Below are positions 15,761 to 25,703 of a stretch of 64,000 nucleotides of DNA, piece by piece. Each line of letters begins with the position of its first letter. Positions within the stretch are counted from its first letter, which is position 1. The DNA comes from an uncultured Candidatus Saccharibacteria bacterium (GTDB lineage Bacteria > Patescibacteriota > Saccharimonadia > Saccharimonadales > Saccharimonadaceae): positions 1-64,000 of the forward strand of contig CALHWE010000014.1 of assembly GCA_938036785.1 (NCBI GenBank). Direction: 5' to 3'. Below the pieces are notes generated by a model that was not told the origin of the DNA, searched no databases, and was given only the letters and a program-made list of their open reading frames with translations. A program made the translations under genes and the position numbers.

Positions 15761-18433
15761 GTGGTTAAAAATAATTTATCACATCGAGTTAGCGTCTACT
15801 CCAACCTTGCAGCCAAGCGCCGCACCAAAAAAGACGCCGAAGCCCGCCGCAGAGCGGAGTACTTGGCAAGCCTACCCAAGCAGCCTCTCAAACGGCTACT
15901 CTATCGCTTGCACCCACGCCGTGTGGCACAATTCTTATTTAGCAAGCGTGGGGCTTATGCCATTCTCAAGGTAGTTGGCGGGTTTTTCCTTGTGCTCGCC
16001 CTTATTATCGCTGGGCTTTTCACTTACTATCGCAAAGACCTCGATGCAATTCGCCCAGGCGAGATAGACAAGCGCGTCCAGACTACTGTTACCAAATATC
16101 TCGACCGTAGTGGCCAGCTCCTCTGGGAGGATAAAGGTAACGGCGACTACAAGCTCGTGGTCGATGGCAACCAGATTAGCGACTACGTCAAGAAAGCAAC
16201 AATCGCCGTAGAAGACCGTGATTTTTATAACCACCACGGTATTAGCCTGGCTGGTATTTCTCGCGCGTTCCTGAGCAACTCGCAGGGTAATGCCGTGCAG
16301 GGTGGCTCAACACTGACACAGCAGCTCGTCAAGCAAGCCTTCTTCGAGAAGAGCGAAATCGAAAAACGCGGCCTCGATGGTATACCACGCAAGATCAAGG
16401 AGGTGATCCTCTCGATTGAGGTCGAGCGTATGTACAACAAAGATCAAATTCTGAACCTCTACCTCAACGAAGCATCGTATGGTGGCCGCCGCAATGGTGT
16501 TGAATCGGCCGCGCGTACCTACTTCCAGAAACCAGCTAAGGACCTAACACTGGCCGAATCTGCACTGCTTGCCGGCATTCCTAATAGTCCAGGGCTCTAC
16601 GACCCATATTACGTGCCAGGCAATAGTGCACTTATTGCGCGCCAGCATAAGGTGCTCGATAGTATGGTTGAGATGAATTACATTACTAAAGAGCAAGCTA
16701 AGGAAGCAAAGCAAGTCGCCATTCTTGACACTGTAAAACCAAAGGCTGAGCAATATGCTGACATCAAAGCACCACACTTCGTCCTGATGGTGCGCGACCA
16801 GCTCGAAAAAGAGTTGGGCAAGTCAACAGTCGGCAAAGGCGGCCTCACCGTCACGACCACACTTGACTCAACGCTCCAAGGTAAGCTTGAGGGTCGCATG
16901 CAAAGTATGTTTAATGGCAAACTCACGAACTCTAACTGTGGTAATACCAACTGCGCAACCTATGCTGGCTTTACTAATGGCGCAGCCGCCATTGAGGATA
17001 ACAAAACAGGTCAGGTGGTAGCGCTGGTTGGTAGTCGAGATTTCAACTATGCCGTCTTTGGTCAAAATAATGCCGCGACCGCCTTTATCCAGCCCGGCTC
17101 ATCCATCAAGCCACTGGTTTACGCTCAGCTCTTCCAAAACAAGGGCAATGGCAAGACCAACTACGGGAGCGGTTCTGTCCTCTCTGACTCAAAGATCAGC
17201 TTTGGTAGCTGGACGCCACAGAACGCCGATGGTAAGTTCCAAAACAACATTAACCTCCGCCAAGCTCTCGCTCGCTCGCGCAACATCCCCGCCATCAAGG
17301 CTATGCAAGAGAACGAGCGCAATAGGCGCGGCAGCACCTGGCAAACCATTCGCGAGATGGGCGACAGTGCTTACTGTACCCAGGGCGCAGATGCTCAAGC
17401 TGGCCTATCGAGCTCCATCGGTAGCTGTGGCACACGCCTCGTTGATCACGTCAATGCCATCGCATCTTTGGCACGGATGGGTACCTACACCCCGCAATCA
17501 ACCGTTCTCAAAGTGACCAACAGTACTGGCCAAGTCCTTAAGCAGTACACGGCTTCTACGAAGCAGGTGATTGACCAGCAAGCTGCCTACATCGTCAACG
17601 ATATCCTCGGTGACTCCAGTGCACGGGCTAACCTTGGTGGTGGGCAAGACTACATGCCACAAATGAACCGCCTCAAGGCAAAGACTGCTGTCAAGACCGG
17701 TACGTCAAACTCCGAGATCAACGGCAAGGTGGTAGCGAAGGATATCTGGACGGTCGGCTATACCCCAGCACTGTCGATGGCTGTTTGGCTAGGCAACTCT
17801 GACACGTCACCACTCCGTAATGGTAACTCACTCATCCCCGCTATGCTGCTCGACTACACTATGGCTGACGCCACGCAATACTACGTTAGCCAAAACAAAG
17901 CGTCGTACAGTGATTGGTTCTCTGCACCGAGTGGCATCCAGCGAATCAATAATGAAGTCTACCCATCGTATTACAATAAGAATTCTAATCACAGCAGCAA
18001 CACAATGTCATTCGATCGAGTATCTAAGAAAAAGGCCACAAGCTGCACACCAGAGTCAGCCCGCGTTGACATCCCCGTCACTCGGTCAAAGGACTCCTCA
18101 GGCAAAGAGACTGTCTCAGCTCAAGATGGCTATGACGCAACCAGTAATGACGACACTCATCGTTGTACCGACTCCAAACCAAGTGTTTCCGTCGCCGTAA
18201 GCTCGAGTGGGCAATCGGCGACGGTATACTACCGGCAGGGTAGTCACCCACTCCAACAGTTAGAGGTGAAGGTAGGTGACCAGCTCGTTGGCACGCACCA
18301 AGTCAACAGTGATGGCGACACCAACGTCTCTATCCCCTCCTCTGCTGGTAAAAACTTCACTGTGACTGCCACACTGACAGACAGCGTATACTATAGCGAC
18401 AAAAACACCGCTCACGGCCAGCGAACGAGCTAG
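15761..18433 (+). CDS. Class A penicillin-binding protein (PBP1A type)
   Basis: 890 residues from a GTG after AGAGGAAATAAGAG. A basic cytoplasmic head (about 1-65) precedes one membrane helix (about 66-90). The glycosyltransferase-51 domain has VEDRDFYNHHGIS (catalytic Glu near 149) and GGSTLTQQLVKQ. The transpeptidase has the nucleophile motif SSIK in QPGSSIKPL (near 448), SRN near 506 and KTGTSN near 647. The C-terminal 130 residues are Ser/Thr-rich with an Ig-like beta pattern outside the catalytic fold, perhaps a wall or host-surface binding part. It polymerises and crosslinks peptidoglycan. TATAAT lies at 15718-15723. Confidence 0.93.
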   Translation: MVKNNLSHRVSVYSNLAAKRRTKKDAEARRRAEYLASLPKQPLKRLLYRLHPRRVAQFLFSKRGAYAILKVVGGFFLVLALIIAGLFTYYRKDLDAIRPGEIDKRVQTTVTKYLDRSGQLLWEDKGNGDYKLVVDGNQISDYVKKATIAVEDRDFYNHHGISLAGISRAFLSNSQGNAVQGGSTLTQQLVKQAFFEKSEIEKRGLDGIPRKIKEVILSIEVERMYNKDQILNLYLNEASYGGRRNGVESAARTYFQKPAKDLTLAESALLAGIPNSPGLYDPYYVPGNSALIARQHKVLDSMVEMNYITKEQAKEAKQVAILDTVKPKAEQYADIKAPHFVLMVRDQLEKELGKSTVGKGGLTVTTTLDSTLQGKLEGRMQSMFNGKLTNSNCGNTNCATYAGFTNGAAAIEDNKTGQVVALVGSRDFNYAVFGQNNAATAFIQPGSSIKPLVYAQLFQNKGNGKTNYGSGSVLSDSKISFGSWTPQNADGKFQNNINLRQALARSRNIPAIKAMQENERNRRGSTWQTIREMGDSAYCTQGADAQAGLSSSIGSCGTRLVDHVNAIASLARMGTYTPQSTVLKVTNSTGQVLKQYTASTKQVIDQQAAYIVNDILGDSSARANLGGGQDYMPQMNRLKAKTAVKTGTSNSEINGKVVAKDIWTVGYTPALSMAVWLGNSDTSPLRNGNSLIPAMLLDYTMADATQYYVSQNKASYSDWFSAPSGIQRINNEVYPSYYNKNSNHSSNTMSFDRVSKKKATSCTPESARVDIPVTRSKDSSGKETVSAQDGYDATSNDDTHRCTDSKPSVSVAVSSSGQSATVYYRQGSHPLQQLEVKVGDQLVGTHQVNSDGDTNVSIPSSAGKNFTVTATLTDSVYYSDKNTAHGQRTS

Positions 18434-18463
18434 TGTATCTTTAACGGAGAATAGTTATAATAC

Positions 18464-18489
18464 CCTGCACCTACAGCTGCAGGATTTTT
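18464..18489 (+). terminator. Terminator after the penicillin-binding protein gene
   Basis: CCTGCA/TGCAGG stem with an 8-base loop followed by ATTTTT. The remaining stretch to 18693 shows no gene or clear structure. Confidence 0.7.
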
Positions 18490-18693
18490 CATAATGGAGG
18501 ATTTGTTGCTATGCTCAGAATTGCACTACCTTTGTTCGAGTAGCATGTAGCCACTTGCGGCATAAGACTTATTTTGCAATGAGGATACAGCGACTTGAGG
18601 TCTAAGATGAGAGTATGACGTGTCTAATATTGTGGTCCAGATAATATGAGATACAGTCAAATTAGGATTCACAACCACATAAGAAAGCGAGGG

Positions 18694-19509
18694 TTATGCG
18701 GCAAACAATAAGGGCTTCACCACCCTCACCAACTGCCGATGCAGCTCCGGCGCTCCCGCTAGCCAGGTGAAGTTCTCGTGGGAGCGGTTCAGGGCGTTGT
18801 GATAATCCATGGGGTTGCCAGCAATATCAGTATAGATGCCACCCGCTTCCTCAATAATGATCTGCTGCGCGACATTGTCCCAGATCTTGCTTGTTTGGTT
18901 GGCGCAGGCGCCATAGGCACCCCTCGCAACCATTGTTTGGTCGACGACACTATTAGACGAGCGGAGATTACGGATCGAGAGGACGATGACGCCGAGTAGC
19001 TCAGCCTCGCGCTTCGTCCGGGCTGGATCCTCAGGGTGGCCGTCAATACCATACGCAACAAGACTATTGGCAAGGACGGTTTCACGCGAGACATGGATTT
19101 TCTGATCATTACACCAGGCACCTGCACCCTTGGTCGCAACGTAGAGCTCGCCAAAGGCAGGCAGAGCAATGCCACCAGCCACTGGAGTGTCGTGATCAAG
19201 CAGCCCAAGCATAACGCCATACTGTGGTAGCCCCGCCGCAAAGTTGCTCGTCCCATCGATTGGGTCAACCACCCAGGTGTAGCGCGACCCGTTATCGGCG
19301 CAGCCCAGTTCCTCGTCGATAATATTATGATCAGGATATGCTGTGCGAATTGCGTCCGTCAGGAAATGGCCGATCTCCAGGTCAGTCTCTGTTAGGACTT
19401 GATTGCGATCTCCCGCCTTGACCGAATGAGAGAGGTTGCCAAAGTTCGCAGCTGCAATCTCCGCGGCAGCAGTGAGAGTGGTGGTGAGAAAGTCTCGATA
19501 GGTATGCAT
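18694..19509 (-). CDS. Inositol monophosphatase family protein
   Basis: 271 residues. Metal-binding motifs of the IMPase superfamily are complete: DEELG (the E-E pair), VVDPIDGTSNF, and the C-terminal WDNVAQQIIIEEAGG. The family removes phosphate from inositol-1-phosphate, 3'-phosphoadenosine 5'-phosphate or fructose-1,6-bisphosphate with Mg2+; specificity is not evident. The ATG is preceded by AAAGGGAAG and a TATACT box lies about 30 bases upstream, so this gene has a normal leader. It is monocistronic. Confidence 0.88.
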   Translation of the reverse strand: MHTYRDFLTTTLTAAAEIAAANFGNLSHSVKAGDRNQVLTETDLEIGHFLTDAIRTAYPDHNIIDEELGCADNGSRYTWVVDPIDGTSNFAAGLPQYGVMLGLLDHDTPVAGGIALPAFGELYVATKGAGAWCNDQKIHVSRETVLANSLVAYGIDGHPEDPARTKREAELLGVIVLSIRNLRSSNSVVDQTMVARGAYGACANQTSKIWDNVAQQIIIEEAGGIYTDIAGNPMDYHNALNRSHENFTWLAGAPELHRQLVRVVKPLLFAA

Positions 19510-19615
19510 AGTCGCTTCCCTTTCATGGCATTACTACCATCAGTATAACACCCTAAGAATCACGTATCAAAAATTAAACAATATCTCTTTACAGTCCGCT
19601 AGCTTCGCAACGACG

Positions 19616-20800
19616 CTAATCTGTCTGCTTTTTTACCAAATCAAGCAGTGCTGCTTCGTGGTCAACACGGCGACGTGATGACGAGCGAGTGGTTCGTTTC
19701 TTGGAAGTAGCTTGCGTGGCCGCTTGTGAGGTGCGGCTCGCTGTTGATTGCTTGGTATGCCTAGATTGAGGGGATGAAGCAGCCTGCGGAGACTTCGGAG
19801 TTGTAGCGGCTCGCGCGCGAGAGGTACGCCTGACTAGCTGCTTTGGTTGTGGTTGCTCTGCTGGCTTTGTTTTCTCATGGGCCACACGTGCCGTTCGCTG
19901 AGGTTGGCTTGAGGCTGGCTGGTCATTTTTCTTATCTGTTTTTTCTGCTGGAGCTGTGGTAGCGCGAGTCCGCGCTGGTTGGCGAGAGCGCGAAATCTTT
20001 GCTAGTTTGGGCTGAGTAGATGGTTGAGTAGCCGACTCTTCTTGCACTACTGCTTTTCCTGATGATGCTTCAGCTGAGCGCGCTTTGGCTGGCTGAACTA
20101 CTGGCTTTTTGACAAGCTTGGCAAAGATCATCTTACCTGCAGCAGTCTGAAGGTTGCGAATAATCTCCACTTCACAGGTGCGGCCCAGCTGGCTGCTGGC
20201 CTGCTCTACGACCACCATCGTGCCATCTGGCAAGTGCCCAACCGCCTGATGAGCATCCTGCCCCTTCTGAAGGAGCGCTAGCGTCAGGTGCTCACCAGGT
20301 AAATGTGCCATCCGGATACTCTGTGCCAACTCATTCATGTTGAGCACGCCAATTCCTTCCACGGCGGCGACTTTGTTGAGGTTATAATCGATCGTGAGCA
20401 GCCATGCACCATGCTGCTTGGCTAGGCTCAGCAATCGCTCATCAACTCCCTCGCGTGCTTTGCTGCCATCCTGCAAGAGCTCTACCTCAACTTCGTCCAT
20501 CGCCTGCAGCTCCGTCACAACGTCAAGGCCATAACGAGCACGAGCTCGCTTGTCGCTGTCTGCGTGATCTGCCAGAAATTGCAGCTCACCCACCACACTA
20601 CGGGGGATCACCAGCGTGTCACCAATAAATCCTGTTTTGGCAACGGCCGTAATGCGGCCATCCATTAGCACCGACGTATCGACTAACAGCGCTCGCCCTT
20701 TCGTCTTGAGTGTGTTACGCGGCAATCGAGCCAGGAGATAACTGACTTCGCCAAGGATAATAAGTGTGATGATAAGCAACACAAGAGTAGATAATTGCAT
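19616..20800 (-). CDS. PIN/TRAM-domain membrane protein (YacL-like)
   Basis: 394 residues. One N-terminal membrane helix (about 4-24) is followed by a PIN nuclease domain beginning ALLVDTSVLMDGRI, with acidic residues at D-x3-D, E in VVGELQFL, and D in LLTIDYNLNKVA. A TRAM beta-barrel (GEHLTLALLQKG to AGKMIFAKLV) follows. The last 160 residues are an Ala/Lys/Arg/Ser/Thr-rich low-complexity tail, probably disordered and nucleic-acid binding. YacL-like proteins are predicted membrane-anchored RNases. Shine-Dalgarno AAAGGAAC precedes the ATG, 13 bases after radA, so it is the last gene of the clpC operon. Confidence 0.85.
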   Translation of the reverse strand: MQLSTLVLLIITLIILGEVSYLLARLPRNTLKTKGRALLVDTSVLMDGRITAVAKTGFIGDTLVIPRSVVGELQFLADHADSDKRARARYGLDVVTELQAMDEVEVELLQDGSKAREGVDERLLSLAKQHGAWLLTIDYNLNKVAAVEGIGVLNMNELAQSIRMAHLPGEHLTLALLQKGQDAHQAVGHLPDGTMVVVEQASSQLGRTCEVEIIRNLQTAAGKMIFAKLVKKPVVQPAKARSAEASSGKAVVQEESATQPSTQPKLAKISRSRQPARTRATTAPAEKTDKKNDQPASSQPQRTARVAHEKTKPAEQPQPKQLVRRTSRARAATTPKSPQAASSPQSRHTKQSTASRTSQAATQATSKKRTTRSSSRRRVDHEAALLDLVKKQTD

Positions 20801-20813
20801 GTTGTTCCTTTTG

Positions 20814-22172
20814 TTATGTTTTTAGATAGGTAATGAGCGCGCTGCGGATATCGCGCACATCATGAACAAAGGGCGTCTTAAGACCAGAATGCGGAGCGAT
20901 TGCTTTGGTGAAGCCGAGTTTTTGCGCCTCAGCAATGCGCCGCTCGGCCGCTTGGGCACTGCGCACTTCACCGCCAAGGCCCACCTCGCCAAACACTACT
21001 ACGCCATCATCAAGGCGTCGGCCAGCAGCAGCACTAGCAATTGCCATGACGACGGCTAAGTCGGCCGCCCGATCAGCCAGTTTGAGTCCACCGACAACGT
21101 TGATGTAGATATCTTTATCGGATAATTGCAATTTGGTGCGCCGCTCGAGGACAGCGATCAAAAGGTTGAGTCGGTTGAGGTCAAATCCGCTGGCTGTCCT
21201 CTTAGGATACCCGAAATGGGTTGGATTGACAAGTGCTTGGATTTCGACAAGGATGGGGCGGTTGCCCTCAAGGGTAGCCAGCACTACTGATCCATCAGCA
21301 TTTTGGCGTTCGGCAAGCAGCGCAGCTGAAGGGTTCTCTACTACTGTCAGTCCGTGCTCACCCATAGCAAAAATCGCTGCTTCATTCGTGCTACCATAGC
21401 GGTTCTTGATGGCCCGCACCACTTTAAAGCCGCCGTAGCGATCGCCCTCAAACTGCAGCACCACATCCACGAGATGCTCAAGCACCTTGGGCCCCGCGAT
21501 CGACCCTTCCTTCGTCACATGGCCCACCAGCACTACCGCCGTCCCTGATTGCTTGGCTGCTTGAATGATAACGTTGCTGGCATTGGTAATCTGGCTCACG
21601 GTGCCTGGTGCGCTAGTAATCTCAGCCAAACTCAGCGTCTGAATCGAATCGACAATTACCAGCTGGTATTGGCCAGTACGGATGGTAGCCGCAATATCAT
21701 CAGCACTCGTACTTGCGGCAAAAGACAATGCCTCGTGCTGGTCAGCACCCAGTCGCGTCGCCCGCAGCGCCACCTGCCCAGCCGACTCCTCACCACTGAT
21801 ATAGAGCACTGCTTGCTGCCGAGCAACCGCATGCGCAACCTGGAGCAAGAGGGTGCTCTTTCCCATGCCTGGTTGCCCCGCCAGAAGAAGTACTCCACCA
21901 GGCAAAATACCACCACCTAGCACTACATCAAGATCAGCAATACCCGTTGCAAGTCGTGCCGCTGGCTCATCCTGGCTTGCAGCGGCGGTAATTGGCCGCG
22001 GCTGTAGCAACGTACCCTGGCTAGCGCTGCGCGCCACGGCCGATTTACCCATTGGAGCTGGCGCTTGCTCGACGAGGCTATTCCACTGGCCGCATTGTTC
22101 ACACTTACCGGTCCATTTTGGTGAGCGCGCACCACACTGCTGGCAAACAAACACCGTGCGAGCTCGTGCCAT
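20814..22172 (-). CDS. radA: DNA repair protein RadA
   Basis: 452 residues, full length. The N-terminal C4 zinc finger is CQQCGARSPKWTGKCEQC. The RecA-like core has Walker A GQPGMGKSTLLLQ, then the RadA-specific KNRYG motif, and the C-terminus is a Lon-protease-like domain (GGLKLADRAADLAVVMAI). RadA is a hexameric helicase that drives branch migration during recombination and natural transformation. Its ATG overlaps the stop of the upstream gene (TAATG) and AAGGAG is its ribosome site. Confidence 0.95.
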   Translation of the reverse strand: MARARTVFVCQQCGARSPKWTGKCEQCGQWNSLVEQAPAPMGKSAVARSASQGTLLQPRPITAAASQDEPAARLATGIADLDVVLGGGILPGGVLLLAGQPGMGKSTLLLQVAHAVARQQAVLYISGEESAGQVALRATRLGADQHEALSFAASTSADDIAATIRTGQYQLVIVDSIQTLSLAEITSAPGTVSQITNASNVIIQAAKQSGTAVVLVGHVTKEGSIAGPKVLEHLVDVVLQFEGDRYGGFKVVRAIKNRYGSTNEAAIFAMGEHGLTVVENPSAALLAERQNADGSVVLATLEGNRPILVEIQALVNPTHFGYPKRTASGFDLNRLNLLIAVLERRTKLQLSDKDIYINVVGGLKLADRAADLAVVMAIASAAAGRRLDDGVVVFGEVGLGGEVRSAQAAERRIAEAQKLGFTKAIAPHSGLKTPFVHDVRDIRSALITYLKT

Positions 22173-23170
22173 TACACTTGCTCCTTAGGTTGCTCAATGC
22201 CATTAATGCTTTGGTTCAGCTCATTAGCGCGTACCGACAAGGCATTGAGCCGAGTGATCTTCGCATTATATATCTCAACGCGCTGATTAATCGCTAGTCG
22301 CTGTGCCTCAAGCGCTCGCTGACGTGCTAAGAGCTTCTTGCGCGCTGCCTGGAATGATGCATCATCGCGGAAGCCACCATTTTGGGCTCTCGCATTAAAC
22401 ACCTTAATATCAGCCGACAGCTGCTCAGCCATCTCTTTGTACTGTGCTTGGTCAGTGGGGAGCTGGGTAGCTTCTTGGTTGATTGCCTTGCTGAGCGCTT
22501 TGGCTTCTTGATCGACTTTGTCAAAGACAGCTTGGTAAGCATCACTGCGTGCGACAATCGCCGCACGGTTACGAAAATACCGACCATAGTGCTGCTCTAA
22601 CTCGCTGTTGATTGTACCAATCTGCGTGCCAATAATAGAATGAAGCTCATTATTACGCTCGCCTGGCTCAGCCTGATCGTAATACTTCACCATTGAGACA
22701 ATGACCGGATTGGTCTTGATCTTGGCGTACTCTGCTTCGATAAGCTTGTCGATCCGCTGTCGTTCGCTTGAGCTAAGCCGCTCATATGCGGCATGTAATA
22801 ACTCGTGTGCTGTCGTGACGGGTTCGGCGTTAGTGAGTTCTTGATTCTGTACATTGTAGACGTAAATCCGGCGCAGGTGGTAGCAACCAAGGATAGCTGC
22901 TGTGCGCTCTGTCGATTTGCAGCTTTTGTTAAACTCAGTCTTGTCCTGCAATTGTGGCTGACTCGCATAGAGCAGCTGCCGACCTTTATCGGTCAGCTCA
23001 AGCTGATCAATCACCGCTTGCATTGCACTATCGGGCTGGTACCGGCTCGCCACTGCAGCATCGTAGAGCTCCGGGCCATAGGTCAGCCCAGCCCAGGCCA
23101 TACCACCGATCATCACCAGACCGACCAGTGTTGAGAGGAGGCGCTTAGGCCTTTTCGCTACGTGCGTCAA
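22172..23170 (-). CDS. Membrane-anchored HExxH protein of unknown function
   Basis: About 332 residues from a TTG that overlaps the end of clpC by 26 bases. One N-terminal membrane helix (about 14-34) anchors an extracytoplasmic region. Near residue 122 there is TTAHELLHAAYERL, a HExxH zinc-peptidase motif, with E in LIEAEYAKIK as a possible third ligand. The rest is long amphipathic helix, probably coiled coil (residues about 225-320). Lying between clpC and radA, it may belong to the same stress response. Start codon choice is uncertain; no ATG in the first 17 codons fits better. Confidence 0.7.
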   Translation of the reverse strand: MTHVAKRPKRLLSTLVGLVMIGGMAWAGLTYGPELYDAAVASRYQPDSAMQAVIDQLELTDKGRQLLYASQPQLQDKTEFNKSCKSTERTAAILGCYHLRRIYVYNVQNQELTNAEPVTTAHELLHAAYERLSSSERQRIDKLIEAEYAKIKTNPVIVSMVKYYDQAEPGERNNELHSIIGTQIGTINSELEQHYGRYFRNRAAIVARSDAYQAVFDKVDQEAKALSKAINQEATQLPTDQAQYKEMAEQLSADIKVFNARAQNGGFRDDASFQAARKKLLARQRALEAQRLAINQRVEIYNAKITRLNALSVRANELNQSINGIEQPKEQV

Positions 23171-25634
23171 TCGTCAGCTCCCCTTTTCGTACTCCAACTG
23201 TCAAGACCGACCCTTTGGCGTAGTGACGGGCCAGAATTCCCTCTGCAAGGCGATGTTCCAGCTCGTCCTCAATCGTGCGCCGCAGCGGCCGCGCCCCAAA
23301 GGTGCGGCTGTAGCCCTGAGCGATCAACCGTCGCTTTGCCGCTGGCAACACCTTAACGGCAAGGCTCTGACGAGCCAAACGCCGATTAAGCTCGGCAATC
23401 TGCAAGTCGAATATCTTCCCAACCTCTGGCTTAGTAAGTGGGCGGAAGGTGATGATCGCATCAAACCGATTGATTAGCTCCGGCCGCATGAATCGCTCCA
23501 GTGCCTCACGAGTATATGACTCATTGCGTCGCTGCTGCTGTGCTGTATCGTCCTCGTCGGCTAGTTTGGCCTGAAAGCCAAGGCTGCGATTGTGCTGCAT
23601 TTTATCCGCACCGAGATTGCTCGTAAGGATGATGATCGTGTTACGGAAGCTCACAACATGGCTAGTCGAGTCAGTCAGTGTGCCATCTTCAAGGAGCTGC
23701 AGCAACATCTGGAAGATATCGGGGTGAGCCTTTTCGATTTCATCAAACAACACCACACTATAGGGTTGACGCCGCACCTTATCTGTCAATTTGCCGCCAT
23801 CGTCGTAGCCTACATAGCCAGCAGGCGCACCAACAAGCCGGCTTGCGGTGTGCTTCTCGCCAAACTCACTCATATCGATCTTAATCAGTGCGTCATCCGA
23901 GCCAAACACCTCACGGGCAAGCACGCGCGCCAGCTCGGTCTTGCCGACACCAGTTGGCCCCATAAAGACAAAGCTACCGATCGGCCGCTGGCTGCTCGCC
24001 ACCCCACTACGACTTCGCCGGATAGCCCGAGCAACTTTGCTAACTGCTTCTTCCTGGCCAATCAGATATTTGCCAAGGTGTTTCTCGAGATTACGCAGGA
24101 GCTTCGCCTCACTTGTGCGTACTTTCTCGACCGGAATATGTGTCATCACAGCAATGGCATGAGCAATATTATCCTCGGTGAGTACCAGTGGAGTTTTGCG
24201 GCTTTGCTCGCGACGTGCTTGCTCAAGCTGGTCGGTCAATTGGCTAATACGCTGCTTATAGAGAGCAGCGCGCTCATAGTCTTCTGCCGCTACGGCATCT
24301 TCCATTTTCTCATTCAGTGCTTTGAGCTCACGGACATACTCGCGCTGCTTGCTTGGCTTATGTCCCTTCTTAACGCGTACCAGAGCTGCTGCTTCATCAA
24401 TCACATCAATCGCCTTGTCAGGCATAAAGCGATCGGCCACATAGCGGTCACTCATATACACCGCTGACTCGATCACATCATCGCTAATCTTTACTCCATG
24501 ATGTTTCTCATAGTAGCTGCGCAGCCCCTTGAGGATTGCCACCGTATCCTTCACACTTGGTTCCTTAACGAGTACTGTCTGAAAGCGACGCTCGAGCGCG
24601 CTGTCTTTCTCGATATGCTTGCGATATTCCTCCAGCGTCGTCGCACCGATGAGGTGCAACTCACCTCGAGCTAGCGCCGGCTTGAGGATATTAGCTGCGT
24701 CCATTGCCCCGCCCTCTGCTGAGCCAGCTCCTACAAGCATGTGCAATTCATCGATAAAGGCAATGATGTTGCCCTGCTTAGTAATCTCGCGAATCAGTGC
24801 CGTTAGCCGCTCCTCGAACTGCCCACGGTACTTAGTGCCAGCGACAATCGCCGTCATATCGAGCATAACCACTCGCTTGTCAAGCAAATTATCTGGCACA
24901 TCCTCGCGGACAATCCGCTGCGCGAGGCCTTCAACGATGGCCGTCTTACCTACCCCTGGCTCACCCAGCAAAACAGGGTTATTCTTGGTGCGACGGCTGA
25001 GGATCGTCACAAGGCGTTCGGTCTCGCGTGCTCGCCCTACCACAGTATCAAGTTCACCATCGGCTGCCTTGGCGGTTAGGTCAATGCTGTATTTGCTGAG
25101 GGCACTGCCGCCGCGCGGCATTGGCCGCCGCTTCGTGTCGGTACGGGTGCTCGTGCCACCACGGCTCTCTTCGCGCATATCATCAAAGTGGGCTTCGAGG
25201 TTGCGGACGATCGCCTCAGTATCTGCCCCCATTTCGCGCAGTAGCACAGTTGCACGGGCGTTATTTTGCTTGAGCAAGCTATAGAGAATATGCTCTGTGC
25301 CGAGCTCATCATGCTCATATTCCTTCGCGATTTCCCACCCCATCCGAAGTGTCAATAGAGCCGTCTCGGACAGGCCAGTTGCCCCACCAGTCCGTACCGT
25401 AATATTCTTGAGCGGCTGCAGGTGAAGTGAATCCTCCGCCCGGCGCAGCGTAATACCAGCATCGGCGAGTACCTTGGTGCCGAGACTGGCACTTTGACTC
25501 AGAATACCAAGCAATAAGTGCTCTGTACCAATATAGGGATTACCGTACCCACGGGCAATTGCATCAGCATACTGGACGCTCAGGCGAGCATCATCACTCA
25601 AATGGCTAATAAAATCTGCAAAATCATCTTCCAT
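23145..25634 (-). CDS. clpC: ClpC-type AAA+ chaperone/unfoldase
   Basis: 829 residues starting at the ATG after GGAGGACGAC (MEDDFADF). The N-domain repeats (YGNPYIGTEHLLLGIL, HDELGTEHILYSLL) are followed by NBD1 with Walker A GEPGVGKTAIVEG, a middle UVR-like helix (AAEDYERAALYKQRI), and NBD2 with Walker A GPTGVGKTEL. ClpC hexamers unfold proteins for ClpP. The UVR segment and N-domain mark ClpC rather than ClpB. It heads an operon with the HELLHA protein, radA and the PIN/TRAM gene and is under a CIRCE operator. A longer frame to 25703 crosses the promoter and is rejected. Confidence 0.95.
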   Translation of the reverse strand: MEDDFADFISHLSDDARLSVQYADAIARGYGNPYIGTEHLLLGILSQSASLGTKVLADAGITLRRAEDSLHLQPLKNITVRTGGATGLSETALLTLRMGWEIAKEYEHDELGTEHILYSLLKQNNARATVLLREMGADTEAIVRNLEAHFDDMREESRGGTSTRTDTKRRPMPRGGSALSKYSIDLTAKAADGELDTVVGRARETERLVTILSRRTKNNPVLLGEPGVGKTAIVEGLAQRIVREDVPDNLLDKRVVMLDMTAIVAGTKYRGQFEERLTALIREITKQGNIIAFIDELHMLVGAGSAEGGAMDAANILKPALARGELHLIGATTLEEYRKHIEKDSALERRFQTVLVKEPSVKDTVAILKGLRSYYEKHHGVKISDDVIESAVYMSDRYVADRFMPDKAIDVIDEAAALVRVKKGHKPSKQREYVRELKALNEKMEDAVAAEDYERAALYKQRISQLTDQLEQARREQSRKTPLVLTEDNIAHAIAVMTHIPVEKVRTSEAKLLRNLEKHLGKYLIGQEEAVSKVARAIRRSRSGVASSQRPIGSFVFMGPTGVGKTELARVLAREVFGSDDALIKIDMSEFGEKHTASRLVGAPAGYVGYDDGGKLTDKVRRQPYSVVLFDEIEKAHPDIFQMLLQLLEDGTLTDSTSHVVSFRNTIIILTSNLGADKMQHNRSLGFQAKLADEDDTAQQQRRNESYTREALERFMRPELINRFDAIITFRPLTKPEVGKIFDLQIAELNRRLARQSLAVKVLPAAKRRLIAQGYSRTFGARPLRRTIEDELEHRLAEGILARHYAKGSVLTVGVRKGELTIDARSEKA

Positions 25635-25674
25635 GTCGTCCTCCAAAATCTGTGGCCAAAAAGCCACCCTACTC

Positions 25675-25703
25675 AGTATACGCTGCTTATTAGCACTCGT
25701 CAA
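25675..25703 (-). promoter_or_regulatory. clpC promoter
   Basis: On the minus strand TTGACG (25698-25703), a 17-base spacer and TATACT (25675-25680). The -35 box lies in the centre of the CIRCE palindrome. The leader is about 35 bases and contains a small GTGGC/GCCAC hairpin. Confidence 0.8.

Noticed and set aside
18490..18693. Small reading frames in the gap before the IMPase gene
   Set aside because: Very short, no ribosome site at sensible spacing and no recognisable sequence.
25634..25703. Longer start for clpC at 25703
   Set aside because: It would translate across the CIRCE operator and the -10 box; the ATG at 25634 has GGAGGACGAC upstream and begins the conserved N-domain.
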